A stretch of DNA of 64,000 nucleotides from Caproicibacter fermentans (GTDB lineage: Bacteria > Bacillota > Clostridia > Oscillospirales > Acutalibacteraceae): positions 124,001 through 188,000 of the forward strand of contig NZ_VWXL01000014.1 in NCBI RefSeq assembly GCF_009746625.1, written 5' to 3'. Position 1 is the first letter of the stretch, and each line of letters begins with the position of its first letter. Below the pieces are notes generated by a model. The model had not been told where the DNA came from. It ran no database searches and saw only the letters and a list, made by a program, of their open reading frames with translations. The position numbers and the translations under genes were made by a program. Positions 51,506 through 61,592 of this stretch are shown here, piece by piece.

Positions 51506-53656
51506 ATGGATACTCCTCAGTCGCTGCTGAAGCGCTATTTCGGCTATGATGCGTTCAGGCCCGGGCAGCGGGAAGTGATTGATCACATACTAAACGGAGA
51601 GGACGTGCTGGCTGTCATGCCGACAGGGGCAGGAAAGTCGGTGTGCTACCAGATTCCGTCGCTCCTTTTCCAAGGCGTTACGATCGTAATATCGCCGCTG
51701 ATTTCTCTCATGAAAGATCAGGTCGACGCTTTATCTCAGGCTGGGATTCACGCGGCCTATGTTAACAGCTCGCTTTCGCCCGACCGGCAGGACGCGGTGC
51801 TTGAAAACGCTGAAAACGGAAAATACAAAATCGTCTATGTCGCTCCTGAAAGACTGGAGACCGATGCTTTTCGCGCGCTGATCGGGAAGCTGGACGTTTC
51901 CATGGTCGCCGTCGACGAAGCGCACTGCGTCTCGCAGTGGGGACATGATTTCAGGCCGAGCTACACGAAAATAGCGGAAATGACGGCTTTATTGCCGTCC
52001 CGCCCGGTTGTCGCGGCCTTTACCGCGACGGCTACCCCGCACGTCCGGGAAGACATCACCCGGCTTTTAAAGCTGCGGCGGCCGTTTGCGCTGACCACCG
52101 GGTTCAACAGGGAGAATCTTTATTTTGAAGTGGAAAAGCCCCGGAATAAAACCGATGCCCTTCTCGAATATCTGGAAAAAAACCAAGGCAAGTCCGGAAT
52201 TGTCTACGCCTCCACAAGGAAAACGGTGGATTCCCTGTGCCAGAGGCTTAACGGCAGCGGGCATCCGGCCGCAAGGTATCACGCAGGAATTCCGGAAGCG
52301 GAACGGGCCAAAAATCAGGACGATTTCATTTACGACCGCGTCAATGTGATGGTTGCGACCAATGCGTTCGGCATGGGAATCGACAAGTCGAACATTTCCT
52401 TTGTCGTTCACTACAATATGCCGCAAAGCATTGAAAGCTATTATCAGGAAGCGGGCAGGGTGGGGCGCGACGGAGGAAAAGCCGAATGCATTCTTTATTA
52501 TTCCGCGTCGGATATCGTGACGAATAAATTCCTGATTGAAAACGGCGCGAATGACAGCGATAAGGCGGTTAATTTTCAAAAGCTGAACGATATGGTCGAT
52601 TACTGCAACACGGACAAATGCCTGCGTTCTTACATACTGAAGTATTTTGGAGAGCAGAATGCAAAAGAGCGGTGCGAAAACTGCGGAAATTGCAACAGCC
52701 GGGTGGAGAGTACGGACATCACGGTGGAATCGCAGAAAATCATGTCGTGCATTGCCCGCATGGGCGAGCGGTTCGGGACCGGAATGGTCGCCGGCGTGCT
52801 GCGAGGCGGCAATACGCGCAAAATAAGGGAGATGGCCTTTGACCGGCTCAGCACCTTCGGCATCATGAAGGAATATTCCGCGGAAACCATCAGGGAAATC
52901 ATTTCGTTTCTGGTCGCGGACCGGTATCTTGAGCTTCGCGGGGATCAGTACCCGGTACTGAAATTAACTCCCTGCGCCCGGGATGTGCTGCGCGGCGGGA
53001 AAACTGTTTCCATCAAACGAGCGATCCGGAAGCAGGGAGCGAACCAAAGCGGCGCGGTTCATGCGGACGAGAAGCTTTTTGAAATTCTTCGCCGGATCCG
53101 TTCCCGGCTGGCACAGGAGGAAGGCGTTCCTCCCTTTGTCATTTTCTCGGACGCAACCTTGCGCGAAATGTGCGCGGCTTATCCCATCGATCGGGAAAGC
53201 CTGCTCCGCATTCCCGGTGTGGGCAGAGTGAAACTGGAAAAATTCGGGGACCTTTTTACGGAGGCAATCAGAAATTATGCCGAAGAAAACAAGATTCCAA
53301 TCCCACAGGATATTTCCGTGGGCATACCCGGGAAAAAGGATCGAAAAGCGCCGGAAGCCGTCGGCGACACAAAGAAGGAAAGCTACCGGCTTTATCAAAG
53401 CGGTCTTGGAATTGACGAGATCGCAAAGAAGCGCGGACTTGCTCCGAACACGGTGGAAAATCATTTGCTGGGCTGCCTTCGGAACGGGATGCCGGTCGAC
53501 GCAGGCCTTTTTGTAACCGAGGAGGAAGAACGGCTGATCGCGGAAGCCGTAAAGCGCTGCGGACGTGACAGATTGAAACCGATCAAAGAGGCGCTGCCCG
53601 AAACAATCAGCTATGGGGCGATCCGATACGTCCTCTGCAAAAGCACGCGGGAATGA
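51506..53656 (+). CDS. recQ: RecQ ATP-dependent DNA helicase
   Basis: Helicase of 716 residues. Motif I is PTGAGKSVCYQ, motif II VDEAHCVSQWGHDFRP and motif VI QEAGRVGRDG. The RQC zinc site (CLRSYILKYFG..CENCGNC) is followed by a winged helix, an HRDC domain (about 525-605) and an extra C-terminal helix-turn-helix domain (about 635-716, IDEIAKKRGLAPNTVENHL) found in longer Firmicute RecQ. It unwinds DNA 3'-5' in repair. ATG 51506 is used; an upstream TTG overlaps the ribosome-binding site. Confidence 0.94.
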   Translation: MDTPQSLLKRYFGYDAFRPGQREVIDHILNGEDVLAVMPTGAGKSVCYQIPSLLFQGVTIVISPLISLMKDQVDALSQAGIHAAYVNSSLSPDRQDAVLENAENGKYKIVYVAPERLETDAFRALIGKLDVSMVAVDEAHCVSQWGHDFRPSYTKIAEMTALLPSRPVVAAFTATATPHVREDITRLLKLRRPFALTTGFNRENLYFEVEKPRNKTDALLEYLEKNQGKSGIVYASTRKTVDSLCQRLNGSGHPAARYHAGIPEAERAKNQDDFIYDRVNVMVATNAFGMGIDKSNISFVVHYNMPQSIESYYQEAGRVGRDGGKAECILYYSASDIVTNKFLIENGANDSDKAVNFQKLNDMVDYCNTDKCLRSYILKYFGEQNAKERCENCGNCNSRVESTDITVESQKIMSCIARMGERFGTGMVAGVLRGGNTRKIREMAFDRLSTFGIMKEYSAETIREIISFLVADRYLELRGDQYPVLKLTPCARDVLRGGKTVSIKRAIRKQGANQSGAVHADEKLFEILRRIRSRLAQEEGVPPFVIFSDATLREMCAAYPIDRESLLRIPGVGRVKLEKFGDLFTEAIRNYAEENKIPIPQDISVGIPGKKDRKAPEAVGDTKKESYRLYQSGLGIDEIAKKRGLAPNTVENHLLGCLRNGMPVDAGLFVTEEEERLIAEAVKRCGRDRLKPIKEALPETISYGAIRYVLCKSTRE

Positions 53657-53750
53657 GCGGAGGGAACGGGCGCCGACACGATTTTTATGACCGGACAACT
53701 CCGCAGCCGAGAAGTTCGCGGAAGCTTCGGCCGCAAAGGAAGTGACATCT

Positions 53751-55433
53751 TTGAATGACGTTGAGACTCTTTTGGAAGCCGTGGAGGATAAGATTTTAGA
53801 GCGAGGCCGCGCGTATTATGAATCCGGGATGGTGCAGGATCTTTCCGGCGATTCCAACGGAAATTTCACTGCCTCAGTGGAAGGCAGTGAGTTGACGCCT
53901 TACAAGGTGCGGGTCTCCATTGACCCAAAGAGCGGAGAGGTGCTGTCGTATGGATGCAGTTGTCCGTATGAATTCGGAGATATCTGCAAGCATCTCGTTG
54001 CCGTGTTTTTGGCAATCCGGGACGGGAATTACAAGAAGACAGGGGAAATCCGCCCGGTAGACTTTTCACAGTGCGTGGAAGCCCTGTCGCTGGAGCAGCT
54101 CCGGAAGCTTGTGGTTGCCCAGGCAGAAAGGGACCGTGACTTCGAAAATGAAGTTTTACTGACTTCCGGGTGCCTGAATGACGATCAGGTATTTTCCAAG
54201 ATCAAAGAGCAGATGAAAGAAGCGGTGCGCTTCGGCACTCACGGAGGTTTTATCGACTGGCGCGGCTGCGACGAAATTTGTGCGGAACTGGACCGAATCC
54301 TGAATACGGCACAGGATCGACTGGAAGAGAAAAAGCTCACGCTTGCGTTCCGCATCATACTGGAGATCATAAGAACCGGAGTCCGGCTTGCTTCCATCGC
54401 GGACAGCAGTTCCGGAAGCCTGACGGATGTTCTCTGTCGGTCGCAGGAATTGCTTCAAACCTGTTGCAAAGAGATCTCCAATGTTGGGACGGATAAAGAG
54501 AAAGAGCAGTGTCTGGACCGTCTGATGAAAGTATCACAGGAAAAACGCTTCGACGGCTGGGACGATGACGCCTATTCTTTGCTGCATACCGCGGTATGCT
54601 TTTTAAAAGAGAAAAACTCCATGAAATGGTATGCCGTTCTCAATGCAATGAAGGAAAAGGAGGAAAGCAGAAATTACAGCGACTATGCACTGGAAGAAAA
54701 CGCTCTGCTCCGGATGGAATCAATCGAAAAATTAAACGGTGCGGGTGCGGCGGAAGAATATCTGTATGCGAATCTAAAATGGGACAGGTTTCGCAAAATG
54801 GCGTTGGAACGGGCCATCGAGAAAAAGAATTACCTGGAAGCGGAACGGCTGTGTCTGGAAAAGCTGTCGTCAAAGGAGCGGTTTAATCGGACGGACTGGC
54901 TGGAATATTTGTATGGGATATACGGATTTCTTCATGAATCTGGAAAGCAGGCTGATACCGCAAAGGCTCTTCTTTTCACAGGCAGTCTGGACTATTTTGA
55001 CCGACTGAAAGAACTGCTGAATGCTGATGGAACTTGGGAAAAAGAATATCCGAATCTGATGAACGACTGCGAAACAAAGCTCTCATTCTGGCAATATCAA
55101 CAGCTTTTGGAGCATACGGGGGAGCATCGGCTGCTCATGGATACCGTCAGGAAATATCCGGAAAGCGTGTTTCAATACGGTTCCCTGTTGGCGCCGTTGT
55201 TTCCCACGGAGGTTTTTCCCATTTATGATAGGGCAATCCGCAAATCCGCTGAAATGGCAAACTCGCGTCCCCAGTACAAAAGGGTGTGCAGTCAAATCAG
55301 AGGACTATATCAGAGCGGGGGAAAAGAAACGGCAGCGCATTTGATTGCCTCGCTGGCTCAGACTTATCCCCGCAGAAGCGCTTTTCTGGACGAGCTGTCG
55401 AAGCTGCAAGGGAAGCTTTCTAAATTAAAGTAG
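53751..55433 (+). CDS. SWIM zinc-finger protein
   Basis: Protein of about 560 residues. A SWIM motif near the N-terminus (CSCPYEFGDICKHLVAVF, about 65-85) binds zinc and probably nucleic acid or protein. The rest is alpha-helical, with repeat-like segments, and lacks helicase motifs. SWIM proteins of this type often stand beside SNF2 helicases; here the neighbour is RecQ, 95 bp upstream. The TTG start at 53751 has AAGGAAGTG five bases before it; a GTG at 53742 is the alternative. Function unknown. Confidence 0.83.
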   Translation: MNDVETLLEAVEDKILERGRAYYESGMVQDLSGDSNGNFTASVEGSELTPYKVRVSIDPKSGEVLSYGCSCPYEFGDICKHLVAVFLAIRDGNYKKTGEIRPVDFSQCVEALSLEQLRKLVVAQAERDRDFENEVLLTSGCLNDDQVFSKIKEQMKEAVRFGTHGGFIDWRGCDEICAELDRILNTAQDRLEEKKLTLAFRIILEIIRTGVRLASIADSSSGSLTDVLCRSQELLQTCCKEISNVGTDKEKEQCLDRLMKVSQEKRFDGWDDDAYSLLHTAVCFLKEKNSMKWYAVLNAMKEKEESRNYSDYALEENALLRMESIEKLNGAGAAEEYLYANLKWDRFRKMALERAIEKKNYLEAERLCLEKLSSKERFNRTDWLEYLYGIYGFLHESGKQADTAKALLFTGSLDYFDRLKELLNADGTWEKEYPNLMNDCETKLSFWQYQQLLEHTGEHRLLMDTVRKYPESVFQYGSLLAPLFPTEVFPIYDRAIRKSAEMANSRPQYKRVCSQIRGLYQSGGKETAAHLIASLAQTYPRRSAFLDELSKLQGKLSKLK

Positions 55434-55620
55434 GGGCGGACTTTTATTCCATCGCGTCGCGGTTCCGGCAGCCCGGCCGGGAGGAACATCGGTTGTGCCG
55501 GGTGGGCGGCACCCGCGCTTTCAGGTCCTTTATGAGCCATCGCCTTGTTTGAAATGTCGGCAGAGCTGGTTCCCCCGGACAGCTCACGGGGTTCTGTCTG
55601 CCGGCTGAATCCGTTTGCTT

Positions 55621-56340
55621 TCATTTTTGTCCGTAATAGGCGTGGGCACCGTGCTTGCGCAGAAAATGCTTATCCAGAAGCTCCCGCTGCATAGGGGGCA
55701 GCTGTGGCTCCAGCATAAGGGAATGGAAATCCATGAACGCCGCCTCCTCCATGACTACCGCGTTGTGTACGGCGCTCCAAGGATCCGTCCCCCACGCAAA
55801 GGGACCATGACTGTAAACAAGCACGCCTGGAACCTCCTCGGGGAGGGTTCCCAGCCGGCGAAACGTCTCTACGATGACATTGCCTGTTTCCCTTTCATAA
55901 GGGCTTTCCGCGGCAGCGTCGTCCGGACTGCCGATCTCCTTCGGGCGCATAGGGCGGGTGCAGGGGATTTCGCCGTGAAAATAGTCTGCCTGTGTGGTCC
56001 CCAGCGCCGGAATCCCGCGCCCTGCCTGAGCAAAGCTGGTCGCCCAGCGGGAATGCGTATGAACGATTCCACCAAGTTCCGGCCATGCTTGATACAGCGC
56101 CAGATGAGTAGCCATATCGCTGGACGGTTTGTAAATTCCTTCCACCCGGTTGCCCAGCAAATCCACAACTGCCATGTTTTCCGGCTTCATTTCATCGTAT
56201 TCCACGCCGGAGGGCTTGATGACCATCAGGCCCTTTTCCCGGTCGATGCCGGACACATTGCCCCAGGTAAACGTCACCAATCCGTATTTCGGCAGCTGCC
56301 GATTTGCCTCACACACGATTTCTTTCAGTTTCTCCAGCAT
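55621..56340 (-). CDS. araD: L-ribulose-5-phosphate 4-epimerase
   Basis: Class II aldolase/epimerase of 239 residues. Zinc histidines are in VHTHSRWA (about 97-99) and YSHGPFAWG (about 176). Substrate residues are in TWGNVSG and KPSGV, and the C-terminal HGAHAYYGQ is typical of AraD. It converts L-ribulose-5-phosphate to D-xylulose-5-phosphate. It is last in the arabinose operon, 10 bp after araA. Confidence 0.94.
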   Translation of the reverse strand: MLEKLKEIVCEANRQLPKYGLVTFTWGNVSGIDREKGLMVIKPSGVEYDEMKPENMAVVDLLGNRVEGIYKPSSDMATHLALYQAWPELGGIVHTHSRWATSFAQAGRGIPALGTTQADYFHGEIPCTRPMRPKEIGSPDDAAAESPYERETGNVIVETFRRLGTLPEEVPGVLVYSHGPFAWGTDPWSAVHNAVVMEEAAFMDFHSLMLEPQLPPMQRELLDKHFLRKHGAHAYYGQK

Positions 56341-56350
56341 TTTTTTCCTC

Positions 56351-57823
56351 TCATTTCAACTTCCAAGCAAGATCATTCAGGAACAGCTGCTGTTTTAATC
56401 CTTCGGCGGTGCTTTCACTGGAAATATGTACAAACTCAATCCCCATAATTTCAGCCCAGTCCTCCATGATTCCGGCATTGATCTGTGTTGTCAGAACACT
56501 GTGGTGTGCGCCGCCGGCCAGAATCCAGCATTTCAGGCCGGTCAAAAGGTCGGGAGCGGATTTCCACATGACGCGTGCCACCGGCAGGTTCTCCATTTTC
56601 ATCGTCGGCCGAATGCATTCGATGTCCTGCACAATCAGTCTTAACCGGCCGCCCATGTCAATCAGAGAAATGACGGCGCCGGTTCCGGCCGCGCCTTCAA
56701 ACACCAGACGGGCCGGCGGCTTACGGTCGCCGATGCTCAGCGGGTGAATCTCAATGCGGGGCTTTTCAGCCGCCACGGAAGGACAAACCTCCAGCATGTG
56801 GGCTCCCAAAGAAAGCTCTCCGCCCGGTTCCAGGTCGTAATTATAGTCCTCCATGAACGTGGAACCGCCCTCAAGCCCTTCTCCCATCGCCTTTACAATC
56901 GCGGTCATGCCGGAAATTTTCCAGTCTCCTTCCGCGCCGAAGCCCATTCCGTCCGCCATAATGTTCTGCGAAGCGAGTCCGGGAAGCTGCTCCATGCCGT
57001 AAAGGTCCTGAAAGGTATCGACAAAGCCCAGCGCACCCTCCCGTTTCAGAATCCTTCTGATCGCGATTTCCTCCCTGGCCTGGCAGCGGACGGAGTCCAA
57101 GTCGTCGGTCGCAAAGAGGTAGCGGGACCGGTATTCTTCCATCTTGGAGTCGACTGCCTGTTCGGAGACCTCGTTCATCACCTCGGCCAGATGCCCCACG
57201 GGCCAGTAATCCACCTGCCACCCCAGCTTGATTTCGGCCTCGACCTTGTCGCCCTCCGTGACCGCCACATCGCGCATGTTGTCGCCGAAGCGGATCAGCC
57301 GCAGCTTTCTGGAAAAAGCCGCGCCAACCGCGCCGCGCATCCAGCTCCCCAGCTCCTTTCGAACGGAGGCGTCTTCCCAGTAACCGACAACGACTTTTCT
57401 GGAAAGGCGCATTCTGGCCCCGATAAAGCCGTGCTCCCGGTCGCCGTGGGCCGACTGGTTCAGGTTCATGTAATCCATGTCGATTTCTTTATCCGGAATA
57501 TGCCGGTTGTATTGAGTCGCGAAATGGCACCAGGGCTTTTGCAGAAGCTGCAGGCCGTGAATCCACATCTTGGAGGGAGAAAACGTATGGCACCAGGTGA
57601 TGACGCCGGCACACCGCTCGTCGTAATTGGCGTCCAGCATGATCCGTGTGCCCTCCGCCTCTGTTTCCACCGTAGCCTTGTAAACGATTCTGCAGGGAAT
57701 TTCTTTGGATTCGCTGAGCTTTTCCGCCATTTCCCGGGCGCGCTGCGCCACCGTTTCAAGTACCTCCGGGCCATACAGGGACTGCGAGCCTACCACAAAC
57801 CAGAATTCATAATCTTTCAGCAT
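56351..57823 (-). CDS. araA: L-arabinose isomerase
   Basis: Isomerase of 490 residues, close to the usual 495. It begins [17 protein letters not shown]. Mn-binding Glu/His residues lie in [22 protein letters not shown]-like [13 protein letters not shown] and GGAHHSV. It interconverts L-arabinose and L-ribulose. ATG 57823 follows GAGG at six bases; earlier codons overlap the site. It lies 17 bp after araB. Confidence 0.95.
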   Translation of the reverse strand: MLKDYEFWFVVGSQSLYGPEVLETVAQRAREMAEKLSESKEIPCRIVYKATVETEAEGTRIMLDANYDERCAGVITWCHTFSPSKMWIHGLQLLQKPWCHFATQYNRHIPDKEIDMDYMNLNQSAHGDREHGFIGARMRLSRKVVVGYWEDASVRKELGSWMRGAVGAAFSRKLRLIRFGDNMRDVAVTEGDKVEAEIKLGWQVDYWPVGHLAEVMNEVSEQAVDSKMEEYRSRYLFATDDLDSVRCQAREEIAIRRILKREGALGFVDTFQDLYGMEQLPGLASQNIMADGMGFGAEGDWKISGMTAIVKAMGEGLEGGSTFMEDYNYDLEPGGELSLGAHMLEVCPSVAAEKPRIEIHPLSIGDRKPPARLVFEGAAGTGAVISLIDMGGRLRLIVQDIECIRPTMKMENLPVARVMWKSAPDLLTGLKCWILAGGAHHSVLTTQINAGIMEDWAEIMGIEFVHISSESTAEGLKQQLFLNDLAWKLK

Positions 57824-57840
57824 GTTCATCCTCGATTCTC

Positions 57841-59436
57841 TTATTTCATGCACTCTGCCGCCGCTTTCTCAGCGGCAAGGCCGGCTTTGAAGTTTTTCAG
57901 GAACTGTTCAAAGCCCTTTGCGTCCGCAGGATCCGGCCAAGTGGTAACTGTTTTTATCCCGGCGTAAACCCGGGTGGAAAGGAACTCCTCCAGGGATTCT
58001 CCTTTCTTGCGCCGAATGGAATAGGCTGCAAGCAAAGCCATTCCGTACGGACCGCCCGCCGCCGCGGTCTCCATGGTTGAAACAGGAGCGTTCACCGCGG
58101 CCGCGAGGAATCGGGCGCCGGCACCGGCGTGGCGGAACAGCCCGCCGTGTCCGGTAAGACGATCTATTTGAACGTTTTCCTTTGCCAGAAGGTCCATTCC
58201 CAGTTTGAGCGCCGCCAGCGCCGCGTAAATATTTGCGCGGCAGAAATTTGCAAGCGAAAAGCGGCTTTTGGGAGAACGGATCAGCATGGGCCGCCCCTCG
58301 GCGACTCCGGCAACCGGCTCTCCCGCCAGGTAATTGTAGAGCAGCAGACCGCCGCAGTCAGGATCGCCCTCCAGGGCTTTGCGGTAAAACGCGGGATAGA
58401 TCTCGTCCAGGCCCGCAGGAATCCCCATCATTTCCGCAAACTCTCCCAGCAGCTCCGCCCACAGGTTCATGTCGCCGGTACAGTTGTTGCAATGGACCAT
58501 GGCAACCGGCACTCCGGCGGGAGTCGCGACCAAGTCGATTTCCGGATAATGGTCCGTAAGGGGGCGCTCCAAAACCACCATGGAAAAGATGGAGGTTCCG
58601 GCGGAAACGTTTCCCGTGCGCGCGGTTACCGAATTTGTGGCCGCCATGCCGGTACCCGCGTCTCCCTCCGGAGGACAGACGGGAATGCCCGCCCGCAGCC
58701 TGCCGGACGGATCCAGCTTTTTCGCTCCCTCTTCCGTCAATGTCCCCGCGTCCTCGCCGGCAAGGAGAACCCGGGGAAGGAGGTCCTTTAGCTTCCAGGA
58801 ATATCGGGAGGAGACCTTTTCCTGGAACTTCGTCAGCATGCCGGCGTCATAATCACAGGTACCGCTGTCAATCGGAAACATTCCGGAGGCGTCGCCGATC
58901 CCCAGAACTTTCCGTCCGGTCATCTGCCAGTGGACATAGCCCGCCAGCGTTGTTAGAAATGCAAGATTTTTCACATGGGGCTCTTCGTTCAGGACAGCTT
59001 GATACAGATGGGCGACGCTCCATCGCTGAGGGACATTGAATTGAAACAGCTCCGACAGCTCTTTCGCCGCCGGGCCGGTCGCAGTATTCTGCCAGGTGCG
59101 AAACGGCGTCAGGAGCAGGCCGTTCCGGTCAAAGGGAAGATAACCGTGCATCATACCGGAAAACCCAATGCAGCCGACCGTTGTCAGCTCCACTCCGTAC
59201 CGGTCCAGCACGTCGCAGGCCAGATTCCGGTAACAGTGCCGCAGCCCGTCCCATACATCTTCCAGAGAATAAGTCCAGACTCCGTTTTCATAGGAACTTT
59301 CCCAATCGTGGCTGCCGGAAGCGGCCGGGATAAAATCCTCCGTCAGAAGTGCCGCTTTGATTTTGGTCGAACCCAGCTCGATGCCGAGCGAAGTGTTTCC
59401 GGCAATGATTGCCATTTTGATTTCATTTTGTTTCAT
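57841..59436 (-). CDS. araB: Ribulokinase, FGGY family
   Basis: Sugar kinase of 531 residues. The N-terminal phosphate motif is LGIELGSTKIKAAL, the substrate region GFSGMMHGYLPFD, and the ATP site GTGMAATNSV and GGLFRHAGAG. In this operon its substrate is L-ribulose; the sequence alone would also allow a xylulokinase-like enzyme. It lies between the permease genes and araA. Confidence 0.9.
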   Translation of the reverse strand: MKQNEIKMAIIAGNTSLGIELGSTKIKAALLTEDFIPAASGSHDWESSYENGVWTYSLEDVWDGLRHCYRNLACDVLDRYGVELTTVGCIGFSGMMHGYLPFDRNGLLLTPFRTWQNTATGPAAKELSELFQFNVPQRWSVAHLYQAVLNEEPHVKNLAFLTTLAGYVHWQMTGRKVLGIGDASGMFPIDSGTCDYDAGMLTKFQEKVSSRYSWKLKDLLPRVLLAGEDAGTLTEEGAKKLDPSGRLRAGIPVCPPEGDAGTGMAATNSVTARTGNVSAGTSIFSMVVLERPLTDHYPEIDLVATPAGVPVAMVHCNNCTGDMNLWAELLGEFAEMMGIPAGLDEIYPAFYRKALEGDPDCGGLLLYNYLAGEPVAGVAEGRPMLIRSPKSRFSLANFCRANIYAALAALKLGMDLLAKENVQIDRLTGHGGLFRHAGAGARFLAAAVNAPVSTMETAAAGGPYGMALLAAYSIRRKKGESLEEFLSTRVYAGIKTVTTWPDPADAKGFEQFLKNFKAGLAAEKAAAECMK

Positions 59437-59452
59437 CGAAAGGCCCCTTTCG

Positions 59453-60502
59453 CTATTTGCTGCGATTTTTCACATAGGCGAACACGCTTTGCAGGACGAT
59501 GAAGAAGCACAGCAGAGCGGCCGTGGCGATATTAGCCCAGCTGGACAGCAGCTTGCCGTTCGTGGTTACAAGCGTGTGAATGGTACCTGTGATCTGGACG
59601 CCGAACAGCGAACCGATCACATTGCCGACTCCGCCGGTCAGCAGCGTACCGCCGATGACGGCGGACGCGATGGCATCCATTTCAAAGCCCTTCGCTTGCT
59701 GCACCGAGCCGGACATGGTGTTCAGGCAGTAGCAGATGCCGCCGATGGAACACAGGAAGGAGGACAGGACATAAGCCATCAGCTTGGTGCGTTTCACGTT
59801 CAGGCCCATCATGGCCGCCGATGTTTCATTTCCCCCCACCGCATACAGCGCGCGGCCGAATTTCGTGTACTTTAACAAAAGAAAGATAACAACCACCGTC
59901 ACAAGGGCAATTATGACCGTGGGGCGGATGAACGGGATCTGGACCTTCCCTCTGTTGTTGGTATAGCCCAGGAAAGCCGGCAGGTAAATCTTTGCGTTTG
60001 CCCACGCATAAAAAGTGGGGTTGGCCTTTTCCGTGATGCTTATCTGGTCCGTACAAATCACCGCCGTCATCCCTCGGGCGAAGAAAAGACCGGCCATCGT
60101 AACAATGAATGGCTGGATCTGCAGATAGCCGACCAGAAAGCCCTGAACGAAGCCGAACACAATGCCGACCGTCAGTACGAAAACGAGCAGCGGAATGCTG
60201 GGATATCCTTTTACCCCCATCCCGTAGGCAAGAATCATGCAGTCCATCGCGATCAGGGAGCCGACCGAAATATCGATCCCGCCGGTCAGCATCACGCAGG
60301 TCATGCCGCAGGCCACGCAGATCAGGCCGGCGTTTGTGATAAACAGATTCAGAAAGGTCTGCACATGGGCAAAGCCTTTTCCGGAGTAGACAATGCAGCC
60401 GACGGCATACATCACGACAAACAGCGCAATCGTAATAAAGAGCAGCAGCGTGTTGCTGTCTATGCCGCGTTTCGCCCGGTCGAGTTGATCTTTCCCGCTC
60501 AT
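59453..60502 (-). CDS. Sugar ABC transporter permease (YjfF/RbsC family)
   Basis: Permease of 349 residues with about eight to ten membrane helices. The motifs GIDISVGSLIAMD and GGTLLTGGVGNVIGS are typical of RbsC-type permeases. ATG 60502 follows GGAGAGGGG; an upstream TTG adds three residues. It pairs with the permease encoded one base upstream, as YjfF pairs with YtfT, and is followed by araB. Confidence 0.91.
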   Translation of the reverse strand: MSGKDQLDRAKRGIDSNTLLLFITIALFVVMYAVGCIVYSGKGFAHVQTFLNLFITNAGLICVACGMTCVMLTGGIDISVGSLIAMDCMILAYGMGVKGYPSIPLLVFVLTVGIVFGFVQGFLVGYLQIQPFIVTMAGLFFARGMTAVICTDQISITEKANPTFYAWANAKIYLPAFLGYTNNRGKVQIPFIRPTVIIALVTVVVIFLLLKYTKFGRALYAVGGNETSAAMMGLNVKRTKLMAYVLSSFLCSIGGICYCLNTMSGSVQQAKGFEMDAIASAVIGGTLLTGGVGNVIGSLFGVQITGTIHTLVTTNGKLLSSWANIATAALLCFFIVLQSVFAYVKNRSK

Positions 60503-60503
60503 G

Positions 60504-61592
60504 TTACGCAACCCCCTCTCCGGATCCCGACTCGGCGGCGACTTTGGCGATTGTCAGCTTTCGCGCGGAGCGGTTTCCGATCCAGTCTCTGAAAACGGGA
60601 GCCTGCACAACAACGATAATCACAACGATGATAGCCTTCACGACGGGGGCCTGGTCGGTGGAAACGCCCATGGCCAACAGCGTCGTGGTGATTGCCTGGA
60701 TCGTGTAGGCGCCGATGATGGAACCGGCCAGGGTAAACTTGCCTCCGGCCAGGCTGTTTCCTCCCAGCGCCACGGCGAGAATCGCGTCCAGTTCAAAATT
60801 CAGGCCGATGTTGTTGGAATCCGCCGAATAGATGCGGGAAGATGCCACGATACCGGCGATTCCCGAGCACAGGCCGCAGATCAGGTAGCAGAGAAAGCAG
60901 ATCCAGCCGGAGTTAATGCCGGAAATATGTGCCGCCCGGCTGTTGACGCCGACGGATTGAATGTACAGGCCGAGCGAGGTCTTTCTCAGAAAAAGCGCCG
61001 CCACCGAGATCACGGCGATGGTGACGAAAATCGCCGTCGGAATCGGAATGCCCGGGATAAAGTTGCCGAGATACTTGTAAGGGTCGTATCGGATGTAAGT
61101 GATCTGGTTGTCGCACAGCAGCAGACCAATCGCCCGGGCCGCTGTGAAAAGGATCAGAGTAGCCACCATGGGCTGGATTTTCAGGTTGGCGACCAGGACG
61201 CCGTTGAACGCGCCGCACAGACCGCCCAACAGAACTCCGCCCAGCATTCCGAGGGCCATCGGCATTACCAGGGTGCTGGTGCTGTTCACGCCGTAGCCGG
61301 CCAGAAGCGTGCAGCATCCGCAGGCGGAAAGACTCATGACGGAGCCGACCGAGATATCGGTGCCCGCGGAAACGGCCACAACCAGCGTTTGGCCGACAGC
61401 CAGAATGGCGATTTCGCTTCCCCGGTTCAGAATGTCGATCAGGCGCCCGTACAGCACCCCGTTGTTGATGGCGATGGAAAAGAAGCTTGCGCTTTTCATC
61501 AGGTTAATGAGCAGGACCAGAACCATGCAGAAAATGGGCAGAAACAGTTTTTGCCTCGTCGCCCTCTGCAGACTGTTTCTCAAAACGCTCAT
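60504..61592 (-). CDS. Sugar ABC transporter permease (YtfT/RbsC family)
   Basis: Permease of 362 residues with about eight to ten membrane helices. AGTDISVGSVMSLSA and GGNSLAGGKFTLAGS are the conserved loops. GGAGGTGA precedes the ATG, which overlaps the ATPase stop (ATGA). It forms the membrane pore with the second permease. Confidence 0.91.
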   Translation of the reverse strand: MSVLRNSLQRATRQKLFLPIFCMVLVLLINLMKSASFFSIAINNGVLYGRLIDILNRGSEIAILAVGQTLVVAVSAGTDISVGSVMSLSACGCCTLLAGYGVNSTSTLVMPMALGMLGGVLLGGLCGAFNGVLVANLKIQPMVATLILFTAARAIGLLLCDNQITYIRYDPYKYLGNFIPGIPIPTAIFVTIAVISVAALFLRKTSLGLYIQSVGVNSRAAHISGINSGWICFLCYLICGLCSGIAGIVASSRIYSADSNNIGLNFELDAILAVALGGNSLAGGKFTLAGSIIGAYTIQAITTTLLAMGVSTDQAPVVKAIIVVIIVVVQAPVFRDWIGNRSARKLTIAKVAAESGSGEGVA